This document shows positions 45,920-58,690 of a stretch of 64,000 nucleotides of DNA, piece after piece. Under the pieces are notes generated by a model that saw only the letters and a program-made list of their open reading frames with translations, was not told where the DNA came from and searched no databases. The stretch is from Glossina fuscipes (Eukaryota > Arthropoda > Insecta > Diptera > Glossinidae). Positions within the stretch are counted from its first letter, which is position 1, and the number at the start of each line of letters is the position of its first letter. Both the position numbers and the translations under genes were made by a program. The stretch covers positions 16,550,769 through 16,614,768 of the forward strand of contig NW_023998414.1 in the NCBI RefSeq assembly GCF_014805625.2. Direction: 5' to 3'.

Positions 45920-45977
45920 GGGCTCCTCTTCTTTCTATGCTTTGCGAGGAAACTTTACAACGCAACCATTTTTTCAA
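45920..45977 (-). other. Candidate upstream exon with strong splice sites (58 bp)
   Basis: A very good acceptor (pyrimidine tract ending TTTATTTGCAG) and a very good donor (CCC|GTAAGTTTG) bound 58 bases just upstream of gene B exon 1. Only one frame is open: LKKWLRCKVSSQSIERRGA plus one base. No acceptor lies at a proper distance before exon 1, and the leftover phase does not match exon 2. It may therefore be a 5' untranslated exon, part of another isoform, or chance. Confidence 0.3.
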
Positions 45978-48900
45978 CTGCAAATAAAACAAAACAAAAT
46001 AAAACAACAATAAAAAAAGACTGAACTTCAGTTTTGAAAAAATCATGTAAAGAAAGGACAAACAATCATTTAATTTATTACAATTAGCGCTTGTGTCTGC
46101 TTCCATATAAATATAGCATGAGTCTAGTGTGAAGAAGTTGCAATCTGTTTAAAGTTTATCACGAAGCATAGCTGTAAACGAAAAAATTCAATAAAAAAGA
46201 AGAAGAAAATTTAATGCATTTACCAGCGGAATAATGTTAGTCTAGTAAGCAAGCCACTATTTGATAATTTTCAGTCAATAAATTCGAACTTATATGCATA
46301 CACTTCCTAGAGCTTAAATTGTTGAAGTTGCAGTACGTTCTAAGACGTATGTGCCTCCTACAGAGCCCTTCGTTTAGGATTACGTTCTTTATCTTTTTCA
46401 TTATTTAAAAAGTGTGATCCCTCGAGTGAAGAAGGGTACAGTTACGGTATATGTGATTTAAAAATAACCCACTTTTAGCTACATAAAGGATTCGTTCTGG
46501 TGTCACACTTTCATAAAAACATATATATTTACGTTTGAATAATAATGAACAAACCGCAAGGATTATTATAGCCAGATGCCGTTTTATATTCAAAGTGTCA
46601 TCACCTGATTCGCCACTGCGAAAATATCTTACGCAAATTAAAGAGATTTTGGCGATATTCCACCCTTCAATTTTTAGTCGCAGCACGAAAAGTTCGCCTA
46701 TTAGTTAACACCTGGTATCTAAGTCAAAACAAAAGATTGAATGAAGAGAAGCAACCACACACCAAATTGAGACAATCCCAAACCAAGATGAAAGTTTTTT
46801 TGAAAATAAACAACTAACGGAATTTATTGTGTATACTCATTAAACGAAAGACTCCATTCGGGACGACATATGCATTCGTTATTGCGTTGGCCAAAATCCA
46901 TCAATTAAAGTTTGAAATGCTTTCTTACGCTTTCTGTCTTGTTAGACCATATTTATCTCTTCGCATGACTTTCGTTTACCAACAATGCCGAGACGAAGAT
47001 GATCGGTTCTCATTACCTTAAGATACTGGAACTATCATTGGAGAGATCGAGTCGAACTAAAAGCAGACTAAAAGACAAAGATGCTTTTTTCCAAATTTTT
47101 CGTTTACTACTCTGCTAGTCGATCACTTGCAAAAATAAACTGTTTCATTTTGAAGGAGGAGTTCTAACGCCTTGATATAAATCAAAAATGAATTGTAGGG
47201 TACACGGGGAATAGGCAAAAATATTGCTGAGCAAAAACATACTATATATCTTAAGTCCTCCTGCACGTCACATACATCCATACAAATATAATACACCATG
47301 TACCACAAGCGGTGTAGGGAATCAAAAACCGAAAAGCTGCGAGTCTTTTAACTTACAGTAAACGATCTACCGAGTTTACGAGTGCAGGCAGAGAAATTGC
47401 TAAGTTAGAACAGTAAACTTTATCGTTAAGTATCTGTAAATTCAGATAAATGATCGGGTACAGCTCAGGAACACAGCTCAGTGCAGTAAATGATACGATT
47501 AGCTTATGACAGCAGATAGAAATATTAGTGAGTTCAAGCTAAAATATTGAATAAAAATGTATTGATCGGAACACTGCCAAATTGAGCATCTCAAGATCGC
47601 GAAACAACATAAGTTTTATGAGTAAACCCGAACAACCGGACAACTTAACGGAAACTGTTGAAACGATGCAAAAACTTACGCTGCCTAGAAATATATTTTA
47701 TGAGATTTCAAGCTGCATTCCTGCACGTTGCATACGTTTTGTCGAAACTACTTACTACACGATCATCATTCCATGGCCGCAATCATCGTCTGACCCGTTT
47801 TCCCGATTATGTGAGTTTGTAATAAGTAAAGAACAAATTAAAGAACAGATTATATGATGCTGTGCTCTTTGTGCGCGCTAATATTATCATTGTTTATTTG
47901 TTATTGTAATTGTTATTCAGCGAATTGATTTTTTACTAAATTTGTTTCATAAGTGCACCAATAACAACCATTTGCAATCGTCTTTGTAGCAATGGTAACT
48001 GGTTCAAAATGAGAACTCTAATATGACGAACAGACAGAGAAAAGGGGGATTATATAAAAACAAAAAGAAAGAAAGAGAAAGAAAAGAAAGAAAGTGAAAA
48101 TAAATCTCTGACGCTATTGTCAATTAATAATTTCTTTTTTTCCATACATTAATAAAATTCTCTCCAATTCTTAGTTAGTTAACACATCATTCAATAAGTT
48201 CCCAGTCTGACACATACATGGCAGGCCAATATGATTCCTGGTTATAAGCAACTTTCAAGCGATACGTATCAAAATTTCGCGACATTTTGGCAATGAGTTC
48301 ACAGATTATGGTGGTTTCAATTATTTTCGAAAGAATGCAAAACTTTGAATTGCGTCTCTTGATTGAATGGTGCTTCTTCTGGTGAGAGTAAAAATCACTA
48401 AGAGAAGTACAGGTGCTTTACCCAACAAATGGACGGACATACCTTAAGCCTTGGGCTATTCTACGCCCTACTCTACCTATGGTCTCCTTCGATCCATAAT
48501 GTCTAATGGCAGATTGTGAAATGAGATCCGACGACACTCTAACCAGCTTTCCTCTGGCGCAAAAAAAAAATCTGTAGCACATTTCTGCATATATTTCTTT
48601 TCCTTTTCCTTTCCGCTTCCATTGAATTCACATTACTTTCAATAGCAGCAACAATGTCAATACTTTTAATTGTCTAATTAAAAAGGTACGGATTAAATAA
48701 TTTGTAAGTATATATGTATGATTACTTTTATTATTTTAGGTACTACCACACAACATATCATATGTATATGTTATATACGTGAAATAAATAAGATGAGGAA
48801 GCTTGTATGTCAACTCTTTGCTGCGGGAGATGGCGACAACACTATTAGAGACGATCAAATTAATAATCAACTTCGGTTGTTGATCAATTCTATTATTGTT

Positions 48901-49619
48901 TTTTTTTTATTCAATTTGTTTCCTTTTTGATTTTAATTATGAACTGTACCTATTTCATGAAAGCGCTTGTATGCATCACTTCGCCAATATTCGACATAAT
49001 ATTTGAAGTGGCCTAATTAAGGCATAGAATTGGAGATACTTTTGCCTAGCTGGCTGGAAAAGATGGCAAATAGAACAGTTTTCTCTTATTCACCTTAAAT
49101 AACACAAATATATATATTCTCGTCCAAACTGGATAATTCACCAAATTTTAGCATCTTGTCTTTTTCCTCTCACTCTTCCTCTTTTTTTCACATGCTGACA
49201 AACATTTATCCCCAGGACACGTTAATAGACATAACTACAGCTTCGTTAATGTTGGCAGATCGATGTACAGGTGGGATAGTCGCAAAAAGTTACACCTTAA
49301 AAGACCACCAATATATATATACTTTGATATAGATAGGAAGGCAATAGTATGAACATATAACAAGTAAAAAAAGTGTAACGTACATAAGCTGAACCAGATG
49401 TCGAGTGAAACAAATATGTTGGCCAAAAACGAAGGCCATTAGTACACAAACCCGCTTCAGAAGAAAGATCTAAATACCGTCGTGGCTTACATCCAGCATA
49501 CGTAGACATATGTATATGAGGTTGGAATGCCAAAATTAAGATATTCTAACAGAAGACAGAAGTCAGCAATGGCGGAGAATGAAGAAATAAGTCAACTTAT
49601 ATCTGAGTGTCTGAAAGCC
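45978..49619. other. Region upstream of gene B, no gene seen
   Basis: About 3.6 kb. It contains a Rep-2-like end at about 47275-47335 ('ccacaagcggtgtagggaat') and a GAAA-rich tract at 48060-48105. ORFs of 60-93 codons lack good starts or recognisable content. The gene B promoter may lie here but was not recognised. Confidence 0.5.
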
Positions 49620-50560
49620 GAGGACAAGTGGCAAGGTCCGAAGTAATTGCAAATCATCTCGAGTCTTACAGAAGCGGATGTATTGGAAAGCATTAGCCAA
49701 AGACATAAACAACGATCCGTGCGGCTTATCGTACAAAGTAATAACCAACAAAGTTTGCCTCGGAAAGCTTATAACAGGAATTACGACTTCAGCTTGGACG
49801 CAAATAATAGTAGAAAAGCTGATCCCAGCAACCAAGCATATATATGGTTACAGTGGAAAGCATCTGAGCAACATGTCGAACGACATAATACAACCGGTTA
49901 AATATATATATGGCCGGATTTACCCGATCATACGTACCACTTGTGCCTCAGGATGGGCATCTTTCCAACACTGTGCAAAAAGACAGCATCCGGTCTTGCT
50001 ACAAAAGACTGACATGCCCTTAGATAGCGCGTTCTCTTGTAGATCTCTCGTAGGCAAACTTTTCAAAAAGTTGCTGCTAGCGAGATTAGAAAAAGGGGTG
50101 GAAAGTCTCCCGACGGCTTCGCTAGCCACCAATTTGGTTAAATCAAACGACAATCGACAATTGATGCTACTGTGGAAGTGGTCTCGGCAGCACCAAAAAG
50201 CAAGGATGCAAAGCGGTTGAGTGCTGTCACCACGTCGGACTTTACAAACGTCTTTAACAGGGCGGACTCAGAAACCATCATAAGACGTTTGTATTTGATT
50301 GAAACGATAGACAGCTACTTGTGTAACAGCAGTGTACGGTATAATACTAAGGACGGAATAAGAGAACACGAGACTACTGCGGTAACACAGCAGGGGTCCA
50401 TCCTAAGTGCCCTTCCTTGTTATAGTCTTTTTCTACCTTTTTTCATTATAAAAATTTTCGGATTTCTTTGCAAAAGATCTATGCGTTCTGCCATAAATAT
50501 TATCCTTGATAAATGCTCTTATAGAAAACCCGTAAAAATCATATTTGTAACTCGGTAACA
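49620..50560 (+). pseudogene. R1-like non-LTR retrotransposon relic (RT domain)
   Basis: Three plus-strand frames together follow the order of an R1-clade ORF2. At 49680-49760, WKALAKDINNDPCGLSYKVI matches the pre-RT 'DPWGxxYKxV' region. At 49990-50100 there is KRQHPVLLQKT then a finger-palm region with LVGKLFKKLLLARLEKGV ('GKLLEKLLxxRLE'). At 50230-50290, SDFTNVFNRADSETIIRRL is RT motif A. At 50330-50420, RYNTKDGIREHET...TQQGS matches the 'GVPQGS' box. At least one frameshift (about 50180-50220), a degraded PQGS box and no visible YxDD motif show that it is dead. Confidence 0.7.
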
Positions 50561-52782
50561 TAAATCGGCTGACAAATCGAACGCCAATATTTTTATGAAA
50601 GTGAGGGAACAAGAGATATTAATAGTCAGTTTTTTAAGTTTTCAATTATTATAAATGAAGTGCAAATAGAAAGTGCTCCTCTTAAGCTGTTAATTGATGC
50701 GATAAACTTCTCATGTTGACCGCAATAATCCAATTCAAAGTTAACTGAATGTGATTAAAACTTTGCGCGCGATATATTGTTGAGATTTTTACATTGATCT
50801 AACTGGGAGTTGTAGTTAAAGTGAAACAATAATAGCAACGACAATTTTGATTGCTTGATGATTAAATGATAGCTAAGAGAAGTTCGCAAATTGACCTAAT
50901 GTCCACTGCACCTGGTCTCGTATTAAATGAAGTGCACTGAAAATGAAATCAATTAATATTCGCACGTGCTGAGACTTTTTCTTTCTACTTCACTTAACAA
51001 TTAATTGATGTTAGTTATTGTTAACCCGTCTCGTTTCGCCCGTCGCCATACTCACTTCACCATCCTTCTCTTCGCGAACTTTTCTATCCTTGTCTCGTTC
51101 GTCAGTTCATTTATGAAAATTTCATATATGTATTACTGTTAGCGTGCATGCATGTTATGTTTCCTTTTTTTCTTTTTCATTTTTTATTTTTGCCGGTACT
51201 GACCAATTTAAGCTAAGACGTAGACGAGTTTATTGCCCCCATGGGCTTTGTATTTTAGCAAATATATGTGTGAAATAAATACATTCATTTTATACACACA
51301 AACGGTACGCCGTATCTATTAATTCTTAATAGGTTGTGTTATTTTTCTTTTTTTTTTTTGGTTTTTCTTCTTAATATGTACATCTTTTTAGACCCTACAC
51401 CGCTTTTGAATCAGGGTATAATACGTTAGTACGAACGTATGTAACACGCGGAGGGGCTGAAGGTAGATCCAACTTTTATTATTCCGATCGATTCAGAAAC
51501 GTAATCTGAATTGGTCTAAGCCCGTCTGTCCGTTTGTCCATGTAAATTTTTATTCAAGCTAAGATTCGCTCTTGTTGAGATATTTTGATGCAACTTGGAA
51601 CACTGACGTGTTTTGACCAAAGGCCGAACTCTATTGAAAATAAATGGAATCGATCGTCTTTTTCGATCACTCCCCATATAACGCCCTACTCTGAAAAGTC
51701 GTTATATGGAAAGAAATTGGTATTTGCAAATTTTCTCGGCAAAAGTACCTAAGTAGTTGCATTACGACATTCTAAATTGGTATGAAAACTTTGCACCGAC
51801 TGGGGCAGTTTTTGAACCTCCTCCTATATGATGAAAACTGATGTTCATGCGACAAATAGGTATAATTTTCAATGCTTCACGATGAAAACTATGTCATAAT
51901 AGTAATTTAATATAAAAAAATTAATTGTACCAAATTTGGACCATATCAGCCTTTTTTTTTTGGATCCTACCGTAATAAAGATATTGCAGAGCAGAAAAAT
52001 GTAAGTTTCAACAAGCGATGATAGAAATTGACCCATAATGTTACAGTAATTTCAAACAAAAATGAATTCTACAAAAATTGGACCATCTGCGCCGGTTTTT
52101 CGATCCCGCCCTATGTAAAGATTAAAGTTTTACTACATTAGATTGCGTTTTGGACCCGCTTTTGTATAGAAAGAAGATATAAGGTTTGTGTTCTTTAATA
52201 AAAATAAAATTTGTGCTAGACAGTGTGGTGTCGGGCATTTAATGGTCGGCCTTGCCCGACTGTAATGCTCTTATTTGCTTTTTTTTTTTTTTTTTTTTTT
52301 GCATTTTACAAATATTAAATCAATAAAATAATTACGACTAAGTGACGCTGAATTGTTTAAATGTAAAATATGCTTTTTTTATTTTTATTAAAAAATTTTT
52401 ATTATTATTATTGTTAGTATTGATTTGTCTCTATGCCCGATCCCTTCTCTTCCCTTCTTCTTACTTTAATTGATGTCGTGTCGCTAAATATTGTTAGCAA
52501 CTACAGTCGGCAAATTTTTTAATAGATTGTCATAATTTTTAATATTTATGAGGTGAGACTTGCAGTATAACAGTATGTTCTCAATTCGTTAACATGATGA
52601 AAAAATCGAATTAGTTTTTCGATTAATTCGAATATAGGTTAAGTCGACATTGATTGAAGCCAACAATATATCGATTTGTAAGGTTTTTGAACCTTTAGTA
52701 AAGCTATTGGGCAACTGAAGGTTTTAAGATTTAAAGCGCACTAAATGAAAATTAACGAGGCTTACTTAATTCATATCACTTG
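50561..52782. other. Spacer with a Rep-3 copy
   Basis: 50561-51395 is AT-rich with nothing recognised. 51400-52262 is a Rep-3 copy (separate entry), followed by a long T run (52280-52300) and AT-rich sequence to the next retrotransposon relic. Confidence 0.5.
51400..52262 (+). repeat. Rep-3 dispersed repeat with a terminal hairpin
   Basis: It starts 'gaccctacaccgcttttgaa', 'tcagggtata' and continues with the typical 'ctaagcccgtctgtccgttt', 'gatgcaacttggaac' and 'gatcccgccctatgtaaaga' blocks shared with 13740-15356. At its right end, GTCGGGCA (52230-52237) and TGCCCGAC (52253-52260) form an exact 8-bp inverted repeat with a 15-base loop. Non-coding. Confidence 0.55.
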
Positions 52783-53168
52783 TTAATATAATGCTATTTT
52801 AATGATCTCAATATGTGAACAAAAATTATGCGAATGTTTGTTAGCGTCGTCATTAAAGCTGTAATACAGATCGCATGCGTTATGTGCTTGTATGTTGAAA
52901 GGCCAGAGATACCTTGAAAAGTTTCCATATTCGGAGAAAACAAGGTTTACGAAAAAGTGTCTCTGTGTTTTCTCTCCAACCATTGCTTAACACTTGGGAT
53001 ATAGGTAAACGCTTGTTTTGAGTTGTTTTCCCACCACGTTGTTGCCATCCTGTCGACATGCGGGTGAGAGTTTGTTATAATTTTCCCGTTATGAGTACAT
53101 AACTGCTTCTGCAGTCGCAGCGAAATGGAAGACATACCTGGCAAGGCTACTGCAGCTGCGTATTGCAT
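52783..53168 (-). pseudogene. R1-like retrotransposon relic (C-terminal part of ORF2)
   Basis: Two minus-strand frames joined by a frameshift near 52960 follow the C-terminal consensus of R1-clade ORF2. The first (53168-52950) has TTWWENNSKQAFTYIPSVKQ then WLERKHRD ('W..eW......WT..LIP.v..W..R.hg'). The second has NLVFSEYGNFSRYLWPFNIQ then CDLYY..DDANKHSHNFC ('LSGHGxFxxYLxxf', 'C..C...DDaxHtxfxC'). It is on the opposite strand to the neighbouring R1-like pieces, so it is a separate insertion or an inverted piece. Confidence 0.6.
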
Positions 53169-55604
53169 TAGGCGCAGAAAAATATCTGTGTCATCGAAAA
53201 CTCGACATCAAAAACGTATTTGAAGAGTATCTGTCTGCAACAAGGTGACCCCTTTAAGTTACCTATTACTTTGTGATTATTTATGGCCTACAATACTTGC
53301 ACAACAAGAGCTTATTACGCTTGTCCGGGTACGCACAACACAAAAAAGAACTTGAGGTAGATCCATCGTTTATTATGCCAAAAGTGATTCTGAATCGATC
53401 TAAGCTTGTTTGGACGTGTGTCCATCTTGTATTCCGCAAATATTCTGCTTATATACCCTTTTAAGAAGCAAGTTTCTATTACCCAAATTCATTGCGACAT
53501 TTTTAATCCGTTAAGGACAAAACAATGGAACATAATTGTTAATATGTTAGCAAATTAAATACTGTTTATGTATGAATCAGTTTGTTAAATCAAATATTCC
53601 AGTAGGTTTGACAACATGTTTTTTGTATATCATATATAAAATTATTTTTCTCCTCACCGTTCAATGAACGTTTGCATATAGTATAGTATATAAGACGCGT
53701 AGCAGTCTTTTTTAAATTTTAACAATAATAAATATATAACAACAACAATAACAACAGCAACAACAAAATAAAACCATTACTTTTATTTCACACAACTCAT
53801 GAATAATAGTCACAGTTTTTAAAAAAAAAAATGTGTTTAATGATAAATTACCGACAGTTTGTATGCACAACTGTTAATTGAAGCCAATACGACTGACTAT
53901 ATTGACTTTTTCTTTAAGCAAAAAAATTAAAAAACAAATATTTTTTCTTTTAAATATAAATGCAACGAATAAGTTGAATGATAATAATGTACTCAGAACT
54001 CCGTTAGGTGCCTTGGTATAGGAACAAATGGTTTTAGCAATGGATTAAATCGGGCTGTTACCGTTACCGTTACGGGTCCTTCGCATATAAGGGGCACAAA
54101 AGTTTTGCATCATTTTCTGACCCAAGAAATGACTCTGCCTTATAATTTGAATTAGGAGACGATTTTCTATTGATTTAAGCCTGCCTGCCTGCCTGCACCT
54201 CTCTAATATCAGGACAATTGAAAAAAACTGGCGGAAGAAAGGAAGACAAGGATTAGGTGGTGTCCGAAGCCTAGTGACTGTGTGTCCAATTATCGACATG
54301 GCACCGAAGTGCAAGGTAGAAGAAAAATAATAAGATCTTTTAGAAAAAAAATAATTTAATTTTGCTAAACATGAAACACGTCGGTTTACATTGTGCGTAC
54401 CCATCATCATAAGTGCATCTATAAAATGATGGGGGAAAATTAATAATCAAGTCTGCCCCCACTATAATGATTTTACTGGTTCCTTATTATATTTTCATCG
54501 GCCTTTGTAGAATTTGATTTGTTCATGAAATCGCGTTGTTATTAAACCGGTTACTAAATCGGCCTTCTAGAAAAGTCAAGAGTCAATAATATTGGAAATG
54601 CGTACATATAAATGAATAAAAGAAGCTATATTTGTGCCTGCGATTTACCTCCAATTGTATATGTCTACAATCTGGGGCACTCGATTACTATATGCTGGAA
54701 GATGTGCTTTGTCTTGTGCGAAAAGCGAAAAGAAGAGAAGTATTTTCGTTGCGACGTGACTTGACTTTCGCATTGTTTCACAGACATAACTTTCGTATCC
54801 CCGTCTGTCTCTATTTAAAGTCAATCTGGAATTCATCAACTCTTAGTTTACTAATTTACAAGTCATAATTTTCTGTGCTCTATTTGAAAAGAAACTAGTT
54901 TCGAGCCTGAGGTCATGCTTTATTTCTTATAAGAAACTACTTATAGCGTGTCTTGTCACAACACGTGCATGATATAGTTAAAGTTTTGGTTTGTTTCATT
55001 TAATAAAATAGTAACTCTTTCTCTCTTTTCACATTTGTTTCGTTACCAGCTCTAGCGAATGGGGAGCAATCGCGTTTTCCCTATGCTTATCAACAGCATA
55101 AAATTTATTTATTTTCCCATTAGCATTCATTAGCATTATTTCAATAAGAAAAAAAAAATAAAAAACAGGTGCTAAGTTAACACTAAATAATTATTGTGCA
55201 TAAAAAAAAAAAAACAAACAATGTTAGTCCGAGAGAGTGATTACGATGTAAGCATGGTTGATTGATTGACTTGCACTAGAAAGCTAATTAATAAACGATT
55301 GGGGAATAATTAAAATGTAATCAGTTGCGGTGTATTACAATTTTGATATATTCGATTGCAGTATGCGATGTATGCTAGATTTGCGGTTCCGTTAATAACG
55401 TCCACAGACTCCATATGCCATAAGTACTTCGTCAGCTTACGATACTCAACCGATTTACGCGTTATTCTCTTATCTGTTTGCATCTTAAGCCTGTCCAATT
55501 AAAATAAATGAAAATGGCTCAAAGCCACCAATAGACGAAGAACGATAATTACCAGTTCGCGGCAGATATCGATTTAAAACTTAGTAGAAACGTGTTCAAG
55601 GATC
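53169..55604. other. Spacer, Rep-3 fragment and unique AT-rich DNA
   Basis: A short Rep-3 fragment lies at 53340-53450 ('gaggtagatccatcgtttat', 'tctgaatcgatctaag'). The rest, including a 121-codon minus ORF at 54045-54410 without a recognised domain, gives no supported gene. Confidence 0.45.
53340..53450 (+). repeat. Rep-3 fragment
   Basis: The order 'gaggtagatccatc', 'ttattatgccaaaagtgatt', 'gaatcgatctaagc', 'tgtccatct' mirrors 51450-51545 of the longer copy ('gaaggtagatccaac', 'ttattattccgatcgattc', 'ggtctaagcccg', 'gtccatgta'). Confidence 0.45.
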
Positions 55605-56087
55605 ATGCGAGATCCCAACGGGAATATGAATGTAATGCGCCTGCAAACTTGCAAACCTCGGCATAGACCAAATATATTGGCAAATAACGGGGAACTTCAA
55701 TCGCGTCTAGGGAAACCACACCAGCATATTGAAATTAAGCAATCAGCGCGTCACGTAAATCAAATTAGAGCTATTGCCCAAAATATCGATGCACATGATT
55801 CGCTATATCATATACTTTTTGAATGCGAAAGCGCTGAACAAGAGAGAAACGTGGCTAGAGCAGAGGCGACTGACGATCACGGATCTACTGCACCTGAGTG
55901 CTGTCGTTCAACATGGACCAGTAAACAAACTGAAAGATTATGTTATTCTACCTTTAAGGAAATAGTACTTATATATATATCCCATAAAATAGGCGGGGTG
56001 AGCTATTACATGTGGCAAAGCTTGACACTGAATGAATTGTTGGCGACCCTAGTATATTGTCAAAGAAGTAAGTATTCTAATAAATAA
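55605..56087 (+). pseudogene. R1-like retrotransposon relic (C-terminal end)
   Basis: A 160-codon plus frame without introns. Residues near 55780-55860 read AQNIDAHDSLYHILFECESA-EQER, matching 'C..D..EHxxFeCpxWxxxR' with the paired cysteines partly lost. The tail STAPECCRSTWTSKQTERLC-YSTFKEIV fits the end of R1-type ORF2. The frame is unusually intact over 480 bp for a relic, but the 5' half is hard to align. It has the same orientation as the RT relic at 49.6-50.6 kb, so both may derive from one element split by later insertions (inference). Confidence 0.5.
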
Positions 56088-56384
56088 CGGTGGATTTTAA
56101 TAGGGTCTATTTCATGGATGCCTCGATGGCTAAAAAATCTTCCATCGCATATATCTAATGTTTGTGATAGAAATTAGCAAAGTGCCAAAAAAATTTTAAA
56201 AATTATAAGGACTGGATTTTAATACACTTTAGCACATTATTAGTACCTGATTCTAAGCCACTAATGCCAATAAAATCTTTTTTGTCTACGCACGTTTAAA
56301 GTAAGTTTAAAAAGACTATTACTGCCATTTACATATCGAAGCAAAATCTAGAGTTTTTCCTTTTATTGCCTTTTCGGCTCATCA

Positions 56385-56428
56385 CCATCTCTTCTCTTCT
56401 CTTCTCTTCTCTTCTCTTCTCTTTTCTT
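56385..56428. repeat. CTTCT pentanucleotide microsatellite
   Basis: About eight tandem TCTTC units with one T insertion near the right end, inside a longer C/T-rich stretch. Confidence 0.9.
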
Positions 56429-58449
56429 CTCTTCTGTTCCTCACCGCTCTTTTACCCTATTTTCCCTTCTCGTCGTTTTATTTCTCGCCCTTCTTTTTCG
56501 CGTCTCTTCTGTCTCTCTCTCTCCCTCTCGTCTTGCTTCCTCTCTTCTCTTCTATTATTTAAAACTGTTGCTCTTTTTACCTTTTCTTCGCCTTTTTTAA
56601 TCATAACCTTAACCTTAACATATTAAAGGATAATACTTGCAGGTATTTGCACTTACGTGCCTAGATAAAACCGTTAAAGGGAGCGAGAGCAATGTATGAC
56701 ATTGATTTATTGAATCAAATAAATAGAACTGTTTCGCGTTTCACTTAAAAAGCATATATTTTAAGTGTGTTGTTTGCTCCAATTTCACCACTATGTCCAC
56801 AATTAGATAGACAAAAGCGGAGAGTCAGCGGCATTTTCAAGTCTACTTTGAGCAAGTACAGATAATTTGAAGATAGACAATCAAAAAATCCAAAATTAGT
56901 TGCAGAAAATCTACATTTATGTCAGAAAGACATAAACATATGGGGCCCTTATGGCTTGTTGAACATGAAGAAACTAATTTTGCGATATATTAGTTACTTT
57001 CATAGTGAGACTTCATGCTTATTAAGTGCTTTTTAGGTTAAATCCATTCGCCATTGCCTTTTGACAGTTTGGTGCAAATTTCGTACAATCAGTGCAACTG
57101 GGCGAGGAAGACAATTCGACAAGGTAGGCGGATAGTGAAGAAAATAAAATCGTTGCAACCGAAACACCGGAAAATCGTTTCGCCACTCACTTCGATTTTG
57201 AACAAGTCCATTGTTCCTTACATTGTTCCATTCAAACTTCCCACAACTGAAAAGGAAAGCGCAGCAATAACATTTCCTCTCCTTATTTATTATGCACTTA
57301 TTTATTCAGCTATCCATTTGCAATTACGTTCATATTACTTAAAACGTTCCAGGTAATGTGTTCAATTCATAAAATGTCTTCAATTAAAACGTCAGCAAAG
57401 CAAATTATTCATACGGCCTTAGCAATAATAAAAAACTCAACTACAGTCAAACGAAAATTGTATTAAAAATTCAACGATACTTGAAATTGTTGGAATACGT
57501 TTGCGACAAGAATGCTACAAATTTTAAAAATGAAGGACAAAAGCAAAAAAAGAGATATGCAAGAAAGCTTAATATACTGCAGAGTGGATTAAGAGATGCC
57601 AGTGCACAGCGTCTCATCAAAATACATGAACACAAGAATTGATGGGGACACATCCGAGGAATAGACGAAAATAGATGGGCTTAAATCGATTTGGCAAATA
57701 ATTGTGAAGCGATTGGTAAAATTAACGAGAATTCGGTCTCAAGTCACCCTAGGCATTGCATACATCTGTACACATTTGATATATCTTGTAAGAGAAGTGG
57801 TTTTAGCTAATGATGGTTGTCACCATATATAGTATTCATAGAAAGGCCTAACATGTTTTAGAATTATTCAGTTACGCAAATAAGCTTATCGACCGATCAC
57901 AGCTGAGGAAAGAAAAAAATCATTTCCTCACATACTTGCCACGAAACTTAACTAGTCCAAGCGATGCTCTTGGCGGCCGCAGGGGACGATTCTTATGAAA
58001 CCATCAACCATTGCAATATTCACGATTCAAAGTAAAGCAAACGAGACACACACCCAGGACCGTTTCTCATTGTTGAACTTATCGCCTAATTAGCCCAAAA
58101 CCCTAAGCGGACTATGCAAAGTAGGCCTCTAAGATTCGCTCCTAATATAAGAGGAAAACAAGATCGATTTCTTATCCCATCTGCATTATAACATCGAGAA
58201 GCATACATCAGCAATTCCATGAAATATATGTACTTGCAATGAACGTCGGATTCAGAAACGATTTATTCCTACCCCTCTTAAACGTAACATCTGCATCAGT
58301 ATTTTCCAATTGTTTCCGTCATAACGAACCACAAATTAGACTTTGACACCATAGAAGGGTTTTAGTTTCATGCAAGTCCCGTTATATGCAACAAATTCTC
58401 ATCACAACATATTAAAAATTATGCCTTTTGGCATCTCAAACTTCATTTT

Positions 58450-58690
58450 TCATTCGAAACCGCGTACGAGTTGGTATCGAAAATATAGACCTACGTGGTC
58501 CAAATTCGGTGGGGTTAATTTATATGAGGAAGTATTATTATGAACGAATTTTCACTAAGAATTAATATTGCAAATTTTTATCCATATTCTACAATTTTAG
58601 GAATCTCTTACGCTGCGATCTTTAAAACGAAATATAAACTTCTTTATATTTTTGCTTAAACTGCTGCGCTACGCCCTGCTATTATGATAA
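58450..58690 (+). repeat. Rep-3 fragment
   Basis: 'gtggtccaaattcggtgggg' and 'aatttatatgaggaagtatt', followed by a 'gctgcgctacgccctgct' end, resemble internal blocks of Rep-3 in order, at low similarity. Confidence 0.3.

Noticed and set aside
54045..54410. 121-codon minus ORF
   Set aside because: No recognisable domain, Kozak support or splice context; the coding potential cannot be separated from chance.
57054..57356. 100-codon plus ORF ending near a GTAATG
   Set aside because: No ATG start, no recognised domain and no acceptor at its left end.
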